Of a stretch of DNA of 64,000 nucleotides, positions 12,146 through 23,938 are shown in pieces. The notes below the pieces were generated by a model. It was not told the DNA's origin. It worked only from the letters and a program-made list of their open reading frames with translations, and ran no database searches. Where the stretch lies: contig WELA01002297.1 in assembly GCA_009602735.1 (NCBI GenBank), forward strand, positions 813,875 to 877,874. Direction: 5' to 3'. The position numbers and the translations under genes are program-made. Each line of letters begins with the position of its first letter. Within the stretch, counting starts at the first letter, position 1. This DNA is from Mesotaenium endlicherianum (taxonomy: Eukaryota; Streptophyta; Zygnematophyceae; Zygnematales; Mesotaeniaceae).

Positions 12146-12764
12146 GTATATGCGGTAGTTTATTGTCGTCAGTAAGGCGCCCCTCATGTAACTTTTGTGA
12201 GGGGGAAATCAATAAGGACCCTCGCTCGTGTGAGCGCTGGCCCGTACGCGTTCGAAATCGGAGATTCACGACGCAAAAGCGTTCGTCCTGAACGCTTTTT
12301 CTGTGCGGCCCCAGTGCGGCCCGCCCTTTCGCGACTGCCATAAATTAGGCTTCCGCCATAACTTATTCCTCTTTTCGCTTTCGCTTAGACAGTGCGCGCT
12401 TTTCGTGAGCGGCCATGGCGAGGAGGAGCAAGGTGGAGCCTCGCCTGGGCCGGGAGGTAGCTCGCCATGGGGGCGTGGGAGAGGGCGCTCTCCCTTGTTA
12501 GATGGGTTTGTGGGGTGACAAGGTCAGGAGCGCCTGCTGCTGGGCAGCCATGGCCGCTCGTCGTTGCATGGCTGCCTGCCTATTATTAGGGTGTTGGAGA
12601 GAGAGAGAGGGTGAAGGGGGAGTAGGCATGGAGGGAGGGAGGGAGGGTTGTTAGCGCCGACTTGGAGCGTCGACAGCGTTCGCGCTGTTTCGACGTGTTG
12701 TTTGTCGGGATCGTTAGAGGGCATTTGTGAGGGGAACATTGTCGGTCCCCTCACAACTTCGATA
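12146..12764 (+). repeat. Dispersed repeat C, copy 2
   Basis: Second copy of the repeat at 5876-6516, same orientation, about 6.3 kb away. Its terminal inverted repeat is TTGTGAGGGGA (12725-12735) and TCCCCTCACAA (12746-12756). It pairs perfectly over 11 bp although the paired register differs by a base or two from copy 1. Internal GA and GGGA runs near 12597-12650. From 12765 to 13404 I see no gene. Confidence 0.75.
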
Positions 12765-13404
12765 TCAATCAAGTATGTGGGGTAGTATTATGTTAGGTCG
12801 TACCACCTAGGTTTGGCCACGCCATGTCCTTGTGGGATACTTGACCATTTTCTGGCAGCATTTCTGAAGCTGTGTTGTCATACGTTGTTACTCTTTGCTT
12901 TTAGCTTGTGTAAGAACCTACCACAAACAAAAATATTTCTGCCAAATTTTATGGCTAGATTTAGCTAACGTTAGTGAAAATAAAGTTGTCATTGATCCGA
13001 ATCAATGCGTGAGACTAGATCCGTTGTGCAATATGGTCAAGGTAAAGTCTGGCAACCAACCACATGTTCAATGCTTGTGTAAGTTATTTCCTAAAGTGTT
13101 CATAACATGTTTCTTTGCATAGGCATTAACTGAAATTTAAAACTAGCTCATCTATGTGATTTGCAATCGTATTCCGTATATATCTAGAATAGGTCACCAG
13201 CAACTACCTGTGGAAGGCATACACTATATAAATAACTAGTTGATGCGATTGCATAAGGCCACATATACTTCGAATTGCACCACTGACAAACAAGCTATAC
13301 CAATCTAACGACAAAGCGTGGCACTCGACCAGATGAATAATGATATGAGAAGTAGCACCCTTGTCCACCATATAACATATTTGCAGCCCATAAGGCGACT
13401 CCAT

Positions 13405-14742
13405 CTAGATGAACAAAGAGTGGTCGAGAAGGAACGCAGTGATCTCAACTTCCATTCTGTTGGAGCAGATCACATTGGACCAAGTTTTGATCTCGTGCCC
13501 CTTTGAAAAGCACCTCGTCAAACGGAAATACGATCGCTCCGCTGCAATAAGAAGACAAAAAGGGCAGGCAACATAGCGTGTAAGCAGCTCGTTGACAAAT
13601 CTCCTCATAGAGACCTTGAAGATATAAGCAGCATGCATTGTATCTTCAGAAAATACATGCTCTCACGCCTGATCACAGAAACACTGCCGTTTTCTCCTAG
13701 GGGAAATAGGAGGTAATGACTGGGAACAACCTAGGGGAGGGCCGGTGTAAAGGAAAAGCAATGCTTACAGCCAGCCGTTCATCGTATTTAGTTGCAAGAT
13801 ACTCTGTGACAAATTGGCATTCATGAGAGCAATGGCACTTTCATGCACATGCACAGCACAGCATGACTTCAGGAGCATGATAATCTCCAGCACACTGCAA
13901 GATGTCACTAGGGGGTACAGAAAATAAATAGTAAATCAGTACAATAGTGTAGTTGTAAGTACACACCACATCAGCTACTATGGGCACTGCCCCCTCACTT
14001 CTGCAGCCAAAGGAGGAAGAGAAGTACAACTGCAAGAGGAAAAGAGCTCTCCACCTAGAGCCAGTGAGAGAAAGAGCGGGTCCCCACATGCCCAAATGGG
14101 ACGTTAGCAGAGAGTCACTTGGCAACCAGAAATAGGCGGCACTCACCCGGCACGCCCTTGAGGAAGCACTCGAAATTGAGCGCGTCCAGCTCATTCACCA
14201 CGTCCTCCAGATTTGTGACTTCCCAGTGGTGGAAGTGGTGGTACTCAAACTCCAGCACAGACACGGCCCCCGACTCCAGCGTCTTCCGCGCGCCCTGCAG
14301 CACCAGCGGGTCAAACCTGCCCCACTCGCCACCGCCCCAGCCAAACCCGCAAGTTGCCCCCCTCTGTCCGTCAGACGCGGCCGCGCATTCAACCAACAAC
14401 TCCAGCAGAAACAAGTCAGTCACCCGGTCAGTCGTCCCTCTCAAGTGCAAAATCGCCTCCCCCTACTTTGTCCCCTTTGCTGACCACCTCACGGCAGCCT
14501 ACCCCCCAGCGGCAGATTTAAGAACCTGAACCCCACCAGATGCCCAAACCGCCGGAGCTTCTAGGCAACCACAGAAGCACTCACTGCGGCAGCGTGTGGC
14601 ACCTGGCATACACGCCTTCCTTGAGAACCTTTGAAGCTCTGTCTAGAACCTGCATGCCAGGCCCTTTTACTGGAGATTTTACATCTAACCCAGCGGCACC
14701 AGTTCCTCACAAACACACGAACACACACACACACACACACGA

Positions 14743-14775
<33 letters not shown>

Positions 14776-17700
14776 TGCACATATCAGACCAAGGGCCACG
14801 ACAGGAGAGAACAAAAGGCTAGCCAGAGGAACGAGTGGTCGGCTGTGCCGTGGTCGTTGACCCACCCCTCGGTGTCAATCTTGAGGATGTGCATGTGCCC
14901 AATCTTGAGGTCCCGCACGAGGTCGTCCACCGACACCACCTGCACGTCCGAGGTGTTTGCCGTGGAGCTGGTGCCCAGGCTGTGCACCTCGTCTCCTGGC
15001 CTGCATGCCGAGGAAGGGAAGAACAAATGCCGCCACATCAGACGGCACACAAGGCACAGGATACGAGACTTGACAGACGGTGAAGGGTTACACATAAGGC
15101 TCTGCCACTGTTCTTGGGGAGGCTTGAGGATGCTCCGCGCCAAGTGCAGAACCCGACGGACAAGCCAAACAACGAGAAGGCGAAGATCACAGGGGCGGGC
15201 TGGGGAGGGAAGAAAACAATATGACCCACAGAACCCTGGCAGGCCCCTCCTGCCACCCCTTCGCAGACAGCTGCAACCACCGGAACTGACAGTGGGCAGA
15301 TTGTCCACTTAATGCTTCCATGCGTTCGAGACAACAGCATGAACACTAACATCTGGAACTGAGTTTGGCGGGTGTCAGCTTCCTGCTGCAGTCTGCTGCT
15401 GCGACACCTGCTGCTGCCGGTGTCTAATATGCCGCTGCTGTGTGGGCAGGTGTGCAGAAAGCCCGTGCTAAATGGAAGTCCTCTCAATACAGACAAGCCT
15501 CTCGAGATTCAATCAAGGACCTGGCTTCCAAATCCCAGTTGATACGCCCTGGCTGCAAGGTGTCATAAGCCATCAGACATGTCCAAACCTCCAACGATGA
15601 GGATGCCACCGCGCTTTCAGCCGAGCATGCAGGACGAGAGATCTCTAGAGAGAGGGAGAGAGGGAGAGAGGGAGAGGGAGAGGGAGACGGAGAGAGGGAA
15701 GAGAATGAAAGAGAGAATCACGGGCAAGGCGCACCTGGTGTCGACAAACTTGGTGACATAGGAGGCATTGCTGGCAGCCATGCGGAAGACCTCCAGCCGG
15801 GGGTACTCCGACCATTTCTGCAAACAATGAGCGGCCAATAGGCCGGGGGCAAAGAATGAGCGCCACGCCCCGCTACCTGCCGGTGGCTATACTTACGGGC
15901 ACACATTTCAGTCCTTTCTTTGATGGAAAGGGTGACTGCACTCCGGGGCCCTCCAAGTCCTCCCTTGAGAGGAGTACGTACAGTGCAGGAGGTGAGGGGG
16001 CAAACAGAGTGGGTGCTCGGCGCGCGAGATGTCTGCACACTCCACCACATGTCACATGCGGCTCCACACCTCGCTGCCATTGCTGAAAGGGGAGAGGGAA
16101 AAGAGTGGGGGAGGAAAGGGGAGCGAGGGGGGGATGTGAATACCCGGAACTCCCGCAGTAGGTTGTACGTGTGCTTGGATGGCTCCAGGGCCAGGATCCT
16201 GGGCACTTCGGTCGTCTTTGCATCTGAAAGTGCATGCAACAAAAGGCGCGATATGGGCAGCGGAAATTCATTTCATTATCAGGTATCCCATACAGATCAT
16301 GATAGTGCAGTCTGTGAGGCCTTGCTGCCCTGCAAAGGCGTCATGAGTATGCAATGATTGGTAAGCTGCAAGTTGGAGGGTGGAACAAATAGCACCCCAG
16401 GGAGATGTGAAGACAAGTCAGAAGGAGTAAACACAGCGTGAACAAGAAGTTCGATGACAGGGTCCATATCGGCACAGCTGTTCGTTGACATCATCTGTGG
16501 TGATGGGACGAGGACGAGGAAGTTCAAGTCTCCTATGATACTTGGGGTAATTCCAAAAGACACCAAATGCTATGAGTGGCCACACAAGGGGGGGGGCAGC
16601 ACCAGTGATGGTAAGATTGCTCTTGACGGCTCCCATCTAGCTACTAATCCTGCAGCTGCACCTACACCCTCGTGTCTTTCGCCTCCACTTGCTTCAGCCA
16701 CGACGACTGACCGCTGCATGAGAGCCATCATCTTATGCTGAGCTGGAAAGATCGAAGAGAGTGGAGGAAGGAACTGGAAGCAATGACCTGAGGGCTTGAA
16801 AAAAAGGCCGAAGGGAGTAATTTGAAGGTACTCTTGATCGATGAGAGGCATGCAGGAACTGCAGAAGAGGATATTGAAAGGGTGAAAGTAAAGAACTGAA
16901 GTGCGTCAACGACCTGCTTATAACAAGTGAAGGTAGTGAAGAACAGCTTGTGAGGAAGGGAAGAGAGGAATTGGAGGAACAAAGGGACTGCAAGAGGGTC
17001 TCCACCCACCAGTCAGGAGAAATCTCTTCATTTCCTCGTTGCAGTCGCCGCAAACTCCGCACATAATCCACTCTGTGAAGACCTCGCTGTACCTCTTCCG
17101 TAAGTATGCACCCCATGATTTTGGTTCCACTCCATACTGCGGGGACCAGTATGCCATCCACTTGGCAACATTGTAGCCTGCATGCATTCCATGCAGGACA
17201 AGGGCGAGTGACGTGGCAGGTGAGGAGTTTCCAGAGGTGGCGAAGGAGGCACGGAAACCTGCAGCTTCTAGGCCTCAGTCAAGACATAACCACCTTCTGT
17301 GAAGATACATTCTCGTGATTTCCGCCCTAAACCAGAGCGAAGGAGTGAGGTGGCAGGATGATATCTCAACCTTTAAGAAGTTTAGAGGCATAAAAGGAGA
17401 TCTTTAAGGTTTTCAATACGAACACTAGGTAATGTGCATTCCATGACTGCCCCCTGGCTGGAATGCTTGCTGTCCATCACTCCGTCAGAGCGTACCGGCA
17501 ACTCACTTGGCCACAACAATGCTGAACCCACAAGGTAGCTTCTCTGACTTTTGGGCGCCCACGACATTTACAGACGCCATCATTACGGATAAGTGTAGAA
17601 GTTTGCAAAGAAGAAGAGCTAGCTACGGCTGATTTGAGGTAAGTGGACCAGAAGCTGAGATGGACTACCTTTATTCGCTCCTATATTCACAAGCGTCATT

Positions 17701-18152
17701 TGGCTACTTGGGGGCCAGATGGAAGCAACGAATCGTTCGAAGTTCACAGGTTCGGCACACCCGAGGCCCTTGTCTCTCTGGTAAATGATCTGCGTTTCTT
17801 GCCTTGCAATCGATTCCGTACTGCAACTACGATTTCCTAAAACAAGCGGCTCCTTTTGAAATTCAAGAAGCGTTATGTCTGAATCCTCATCAGCCTTTCT
17901 CGGCTCTACCTCCAACTCAGATTCAGCTTGGGAATTGGCGGAGCCTGCTACCAAATGCTGGTTACTCTCTTTCGCCACTGGCTCCTCCAACAGCTGCTCG
18001 TCTCCAAGCTGCACATCGCTGTTAGACGTGTGCACAGTCGTATGCCCGCTTTCAACCATTGTCAATCTGTACGAAACAAAGCCACCAAATAGAAGAAGCC
18101 CAAGCAGGGCAGCCGTTGTCGGCCATGATTCTTTTTGTGGGAAGTTCTTCAT
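13405..18152 (-). CDS. FkbM-family methyltransferase, membrane-anchored, seven exons
   Basis: Seven exons read as one phase-consistent GT-AG model: 18152-17669, 17177-17010, 16223-16144, 15817-15735, 15000-14866, 14316-14147, 13541-13405. Total 1257 nt, 418 residues. An in-frame ATG 33 codons upstream (18251) would give 451. One hydrophobic segment near residues 12-31 (AALLGLLLFGGFVSY) suggests a type II Golgi/ER anchor, followed by an acidic stem. The methyltransferase part has a SAM-binding motif (TLVNIGANKGYNV), LALEPSKHTYNLL, the FkbM block VVSVDDLVRDL..HILKIDTEGFDPLVLQGA, and a C-terminal EIKTWSNVIC block common in algal and plant members. Exon 2 carries a MCGVCGDC cysteine cluster. FkbM enzymes O-methylate sugars or small molecules; substrate unknown. 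Family assignment secure, start codon uncertain. Confidence 0.88.
14716..14776. repeat. (AC)n/(AG)n microsatellite in an intron
   Basis: Adjacent AC and AG dinucleotide runs lying in intron 5 of the FkbM gene. A similar GGGAGA-rich tract is at about 15643-15700 in intron 4. Confidence 0.9.
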
Positions 18153-18444
18153 GGCTGCTACGCGATACGTCCACATGAGTGATCCAACGAATGGCGCCAG
18201 CAGCCACTTCCCTTTACTCCCACAGTAGTCCGAAAACAAAAGGTCATGCACTACTGCCCAGGACGTGCATGCTTAAGCCAACCCATCGCATGGATTATGT
18301 CTCTTTAAAGCTTGGTACCCATATATGCAGAATGCAAGAACGAAGCGATTGCGATATATGAAAACAATGGATATTTTACACATTACATGTTTGTCGTGCC
18401 TACACGTGTCGAGTCCGGGGCACGAGTATAATTATCCTGCACGT

Positions 18445-18562
18445 CTTCAACCTGGTCGACGTATCGGTGAATTTGTCGCGTCGTGCCTAACAGTGTCGGT
18501 CCCTCGGCAGGTGCGTAGTCCTCCAGCAAGTGTGCCTTCAACCTGGTCGATGTGTCGGTGGC
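18445..18562. repeat. Short direct repeat pair upstream of FkbM
   Basis: 'cttcaacctggtcga' followed by 'tcggtg' occurs at about 18445-18469 and again at 18538-18562 (two differences), in the presumed upstream region of the minus-strand FkbM gene. No known element recognised. Confidence 0.6.
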
Positions 18563-18774
18563 CCCCCTCACATGTGGGCAAACATGGTCGATTGACCTTC
18601 GCACGTGTGAAAAGTCTTACCAAGGTTCACCCATCTCTGGGCTCCTGAACTTGCACTGTGCAACCATGACCAACACTCAAAGCAATGTTCTCCTTCACCC
18701 AGCTCTCACCATCTGCTCATCTTAAGACTTAGCAAAAAAAAAAAAAAATACTTGCCTTGCCTTAATTCCTCTTA

Positions 18775-19035
18775 CACCCCTCAGCTGGCACAAGGCGTGG
18801 CTGGCACCAATTCCTCGGGCACAACCCTAACCGTAGGATCAAGATTTGGCAAATGGCATAGCGAGCAATTCTGCACGTGGTCTCTCATGGTTTTACCATC
18901 AGAACCTTCCAAATCTAACACACCATTGTCAAACGCATGTTTCACGCGTAAGGTCACTGCACCTAAACTGGTGTCGATGGTGGTCTTGGTCTGGCGCTTG
19001 CGGTAGACGAAGTCTCCGTCTTGAATCTGCGTCAT
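18775..19035 (-). pseudogene. Possible decayed retroelement pol C-terminus
   Basis: An 84-codon open stretch on the minus strand contains FVYRKRQTKTTIDTS, then GVLDLEGSDGKTMRDH and NCSLCHLPNLDP. The ending resembles C-terminal tails of some plant gypsy polyproteins, from memory only. It abuts the B1 LTR and has no accompanying integrase. Host exon or relic cannot be separated by eye. Confidence 0.35.
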
Positions 19036-19093
19036 CTGCAGGCGGTAGCTCCCGTCTCGCGTCCTGGCACAACGCTGCGTATCTCTTTTCTGC

Positions 19094-19596
19094 TGTAGTG
19101 AAACAAATAGATAAAGTACTTAGTGAAATATAATATTTCATCTATTCAAGACAAGGATCTTTGAACACAAGTGGTAGCTTCTTGAAAGAGAGATGGCTTC
19201 TTGAAAATTAATATATTTCTGGATTTTGGCAAGTACAAGAGTGATTCTCCAATGTCTTTCTATGTTCTAGCTCTTGTTTATATACGTGCTACATAAATAA
19301 TTTCTAGGAAGGTGTATGTTAATGTGTTGGCACCCAACACATCCCAAAACTTGCCACCTCTTTCTAGAACAATGTACACATGTCCTTTTGACCTAAAAAT
19401 GGCACATTTGACTTTTGCCACGTGGAATTCTTCTAGGTCTTTCCTCTAACTTCGAAAATGCCTTAGAAGGTTCAAAGGACATGAACCAAGTCACTAGAGT
19501 ACCTATTCACACTTGAATCCACACAATACTACTCCAAATATGTTCAAAAACATTAAAATATATGCAAATTAATATATTATAACTCAAATCACTACA
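19094..19596 (-). repeat. B1 3' LTR (family B)
   Basis: 503 bp, same length as both B2 LTRs, with canonical ends TGTAGTGA and TCACTACA. The internal side begins with the reverse complement of a G-rich polypurine tract (tcaccccccgg). Confidence 0.93.
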
Positions 19597-20316
19597 TCAC
19601 CCCCCGGACAGAAAAGCGACGTCTCGACGCGTCAAGTCAGGTCTAACACATGTGGAGCAGACTAGTCAACAGCTTCAAGCCAGATGCCACACATGTGAAG
19701 AGGATTAGTCCAAGGTGCCAAGTCAGGTGCTACACATGTAAGGTAGACTAGGCAAGGTCGTGGGTGGTGTGACCTTATTGGCTAGCCTACTCCTTGATGA
19801 TATATAAAATTGTACAAGTTGGCCCAGAATCTGCCACGAACTCAAAAATTTATAGCGTCCACAGAATTGCTTCAAATCTGAAAATTCTAAGGCCAGACGG
19901 ATTGCGTCGCAAAACTCTACCGGGTCACCAAATTTGAGAGCATTCTAATTTTTGGAGTGTCATTGAGAGCTTAGAGAGTAGGCACTCCAAATCTGTGCAG
20001 AAACTTCTGAAAATCATAAGTCCTTCCATACTTCTCCAAATTTCGCAAACTAAGTCTCAAACTAGGCGCTGTAAAATGTTCTACCAGAGTCTTGAGTTTC
20101 AGAGCATTCCAAGTTCAGGGGAGGGCACAATGTCAGAAGGCATATTCTGCCCTAACAATGCCAGCAGCTTGACTCCCTTCTACTTAGAGCATTATATCTC
20201 TCTCACTAGTGCTCCAAATTGAGCAAACTTGGACTCTAAATGACCGGCTACGTATGGACTACAGCCAGGTAAATTTTCAAAATTTATTATGCAAAGACCT
20301 ATCACCAGTAGCAGTT

Positions 20317-23300
20317 TTAGTTTTCTGTCCAGAAACAGTGAGAGTGTCTAATGTCAATTTTTCCTCTTTCTTGTTCTTGCAGGCTACCTCCAAGGGGTCT
20401 TCTGCTGCTTCTTGATGGTGGCAGGCTGCCTCCCTGAAGTCTTTGGGCTTCTAGTAGAGAGACGTGGGGCTGGTCCAAGATGGGGTTGGCGGTATGGAAG
20501 CGATTCAACTTTCTCTGAACTTTATCAAGGTAGTGCGCCGCCACCCAACTATTCTCCGAATCTGGATATCCTTTCCACTTGATCAAGTATTGCTGCTGTC
20601 TCCTGAAATTTCTCATAGCCACTATGTCTTCCACTTCGTACTCCAAATGATCATCCACTATTGTTGGGGCTGGTGGGGTTGTCACACGTCCTGGGAACTT
20701 GTTGTCGGGTTGCACATATGGCTTGAAGAGGGAAGCGTGGAATACGGGGTCGATGTGCATAGTCTGGGGAAGTTCTAGCTTGAAAGCAACGGGGTTGACT
20801 TGCTGGATAATCTTGAAGGGTCCCAAATACTTGGGAGAGAACTTGCTGCCGGCAGGCCTGTTGTTCAGGGAAATGTTCTTGGATGATAGTAACACGTTGT
20901 CACCCACTCTGTACGTAATTTCTCTTCTGGATCTGTTCGCCACTCTTGCTTGAGCATCTTGCGCGTGTTGTAGAGCTTTCTTCGCTGCTGTAAGGGCTGC
21001 TTCTAATGTCTCCATAAAATCTGTGGCTGCAGGTACTTCATCATGGCCAGCCGTGAAGCTCAGTGGCGTGGTCGGATGGAAGCCATAGTTGAGGAAGAAT
21101 GGGGACTCTTGGGTAGAGGCCTGCGTAGTGTTGTTGTAGGCAAACTCGAGGGGGGTCAAGTACATGTCCCAGTCTTGCTCGAGGGTAGACACGTAGGCCT
21201 TTAGAGAGGTCTTTAGGGTACGATTCATACGCTCGGTTTGCCCATCTGATTGTGGGTGGTAGGCAGTAGACATATCCAGCGATGTACCCAAGTTCTTGAA
21301 GAGATTTTTCCAGAAATGGCTTGTGAATCTTGGATCTCTATCTGACACAATTCTTGATGGTAGTCCATGGAGTCGGAAGATGTTGTCAAAGATGAGTCTT
21401 GCAAGTTGTGGTGCTGTAGCCTTAGTCGTCGTGGGAATAAAATGAGCCATCTTGGTAAGTCTGTCCACCACCGTGAGTATTGCATTATGGCCTCGAGGTG
21501 TCACGGGCAAGTCCACGATAAGGTCCATTGAGATGTCCGTCCATTGTCTTTCGGGGATTGGTAGTGGTTGGAGGAGTCCTCCCGCCTTTTGCGATGATGG
21601 CTTGATTCTTTGGCATGTGTCACAGCTCCTGCGGTACTCCTTGACTTGCTTAGACATGCCTGGCCAGCAATAAGTCTCGGCTAGAACGCCCGTGGTCCTT
21701 TGGATTCCAAAGTGTCCTCCAAGAGGGTTGTTGTGTGCTTCTCGTAGAAGCAAGAGCCGGAGGTCTAAGTCATTAGGAACACATCTCTGGCCCGTATCTT
21801 GCCTCACCCAATAATTGCCTTCTTGCTTCGTGTATGGGTCCAAGACTGCTTCTCCGTTCTTGTAGTAAGGGTCTCTTTCATAGGCGGCTGACAATTGACC
21901 TTCCAGATCTGTCTTCAGGGATGTCATCACTGCGTTTAATTGCAGTCTTGAGAGGGGGTCAGCTTGGTTTGTCTTGCCGGGCTGGTACTGAATCCTGATG
22001 TTGTATTGTTGCAAGTATCCGCTCCATCTTGCTTGTCTCCTTGAGAGATACGGCTGCGTCTGGAGCTGCTTCAACGCTTCGTGGTCTGTAGTGACCAGCA
22101 CCTTGCGTCCTTCAACATAGCAGCGCCAAACCTTCAAGGCATGTACAATCGCCAATGCCTCTCGCTCCGTGGTTGTATAATTTTGCTCGGCCGGATTTAG
22201 CTTTCTTGACTCGTAGGCAATGGGCTGCATTCCCTTGCCTTGGTCTTGAAGCAAGATTGCTCCTATTGCATAGGAAGATGCATTGGTGATGACGTGGAAG
22301 GGCCAATCTGGGTTTGGACTTGGGAGGTGAGCATCGGGGATGTCGTCAGTCTTTGCTTCAGTTGTTGGAATGCTTCCTCTTCTTTCTTGGTCCAAACATA
22401 TGGCTTGTCCTTCTTGAATAGATCCGTGAGAGGGGTTGCTATGTGCGAGAAGCTCTGGATAAATCTCCTGTACCAATTCGCAAATCCCAAGAATGATTGG
22501 AGTTCTTTCTTGGTCGTGGGGGTTGGCCATTCCTCCACCACCGTGGTCTTCTTGGAGTCCATCTTGATGCCATCAGCAGTCACGTGGAGACCTAGGAACT
22601 CCACTTCTTGTTTGGCAAACTCGCACTTTGACTCCTTTGCAAATAGCTTGTTTTGCTTCAATACTTCGAGGACTTCTTTCAAGTGTCTCGCATGCTCTTC
22701 AAGGGTCTTGCTGTAGATAAGGATGTCTTCGATGAATACCACCACAAATCTGTCCAACATGGGCTGAAATATGGTGTTCAACATAGTCATGAAAGTTGCT
22801 GGCGCGTTGGTGAGTCCAAATGGCAGGACCATGAACTCAAAATGTCCATATCTTGTCCTGAATGCCGTCTTCTCTATGTCCGGTTCTGCGATGCGAATCT
22901 GGTGGTAGCCGCTCCGTAAGTCAATCTTCGTGAAGTACTTGGCTCCAACCAGCCGGTCCATGAGCTCATCCATGCGCGGCAGCGGGTATCGATTCTTGAT
23001 GGTGATCTTGTTGAGGGCGCGATAGTCCACACACATCCTCAAGGTACCATCTTTCTTCTTGACAAATAGCACCGGGGCTCCAAATGGCGACTTGCTAGGT
23101 CGAATGAAGCCATGCTCCAGTAGCTCCTTGATTTGCTTCTTGACTTCGTCTAGCTCCGTGTATGACATTTTGAACGTAGGCCAAGAGATGGGCTTGCTTC
23201 CGGGCTCCAACTCTATCTTGTGGTCTATGAATCTCTTGGGGGGTAAGCCCTTGGGTAATTCCGGGGAGAATACTTCTTTGTAGTCCTCTAAGACCTCTTG

Positions 23301-23938
23301 TATCTCCTTGGGAACGGGACTGCCTTCTTGACTCTCGATGTCTTTCTTGATGTCTTTTGGCGTGATCAAGGCCAAAAGAAGCTCGTGTCCCTTCCTCACA
23401 AGTCTCTTGAGTTGGAGGGCGGACAATAGTATCTCGTGTGCCGGCTTCTTGATGTCTTGGGTCTGGATATTCTGGATTGCGCGCAAAATACAGATTCTTG
23501 AAGTGATGTCATTCTTGATCTTGATAGTACCGGTCCTCCAATCAACTTGGGGGTTGTGCTTGGTCAACCAAGGCGTCCCTAGGATGACGTCGTACTTGCC
23601 CAATTGCATGGGGGAGAACACTACTCTATCCTTGAAGGACTTGATAGAGAGTGCCAAGGGGTACGTCTTCTTGGAAGGGGTAGTATAGGAGAATCCATCG
23701 GGCATCATAATCTCCTCGTCGTGGTCAAGAGTTCGCATAGTAATTCCGTGCTTGGTGGCGAAATCTGCAGCAATGAAGTTGCCTTGAGCTCCGCTATCCA
23801 CCAAGATGTGGACCTTCTCTCCTCCAAGGTAACCTCTCAAACTCATTGGGGCTGGAACGTCGTCTTCAACGGGGGTCTCCACCTCACTTGGCTTGTTGCC
23901 TTCCGGTGAAGTGGGTCTTGGGGTGGTAAGCTCCTGGC
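20317..23938 (-). pseudogene. B1 pol pseudogene (PR-RT-RNaseH-INT-chromodomain)
   Basis: Two overlapping minus-strand reading frames (23882-22263 and 22530-20317) together cover protease (DSGAQGNFI), RT, RNase H, the HHCC and DDE integrase and a chromodomain. Compared with B2, one base is lost near 22325 ('cacctccc' versus 'cacactccc'), which shifts the frame at the start of RNase H. Two catalytic residues are changed: the RT motif FIDD reads FIED (codon at 22728-22730), and the first RNase H aspartate (ITDASSYA) is asparagine. Dead by several independent lesions but otherwise very close to B2. Confidence 0.93.

Noticed and set aside
15873-16271. Minus-strand ORF over FkbM intron 3 as an additional exon
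   Set aside because: Exon 16223-16144 joins 15817-15735 in phase and gives the expected FkbM sequence; adding this segment inserts unrelated residues.
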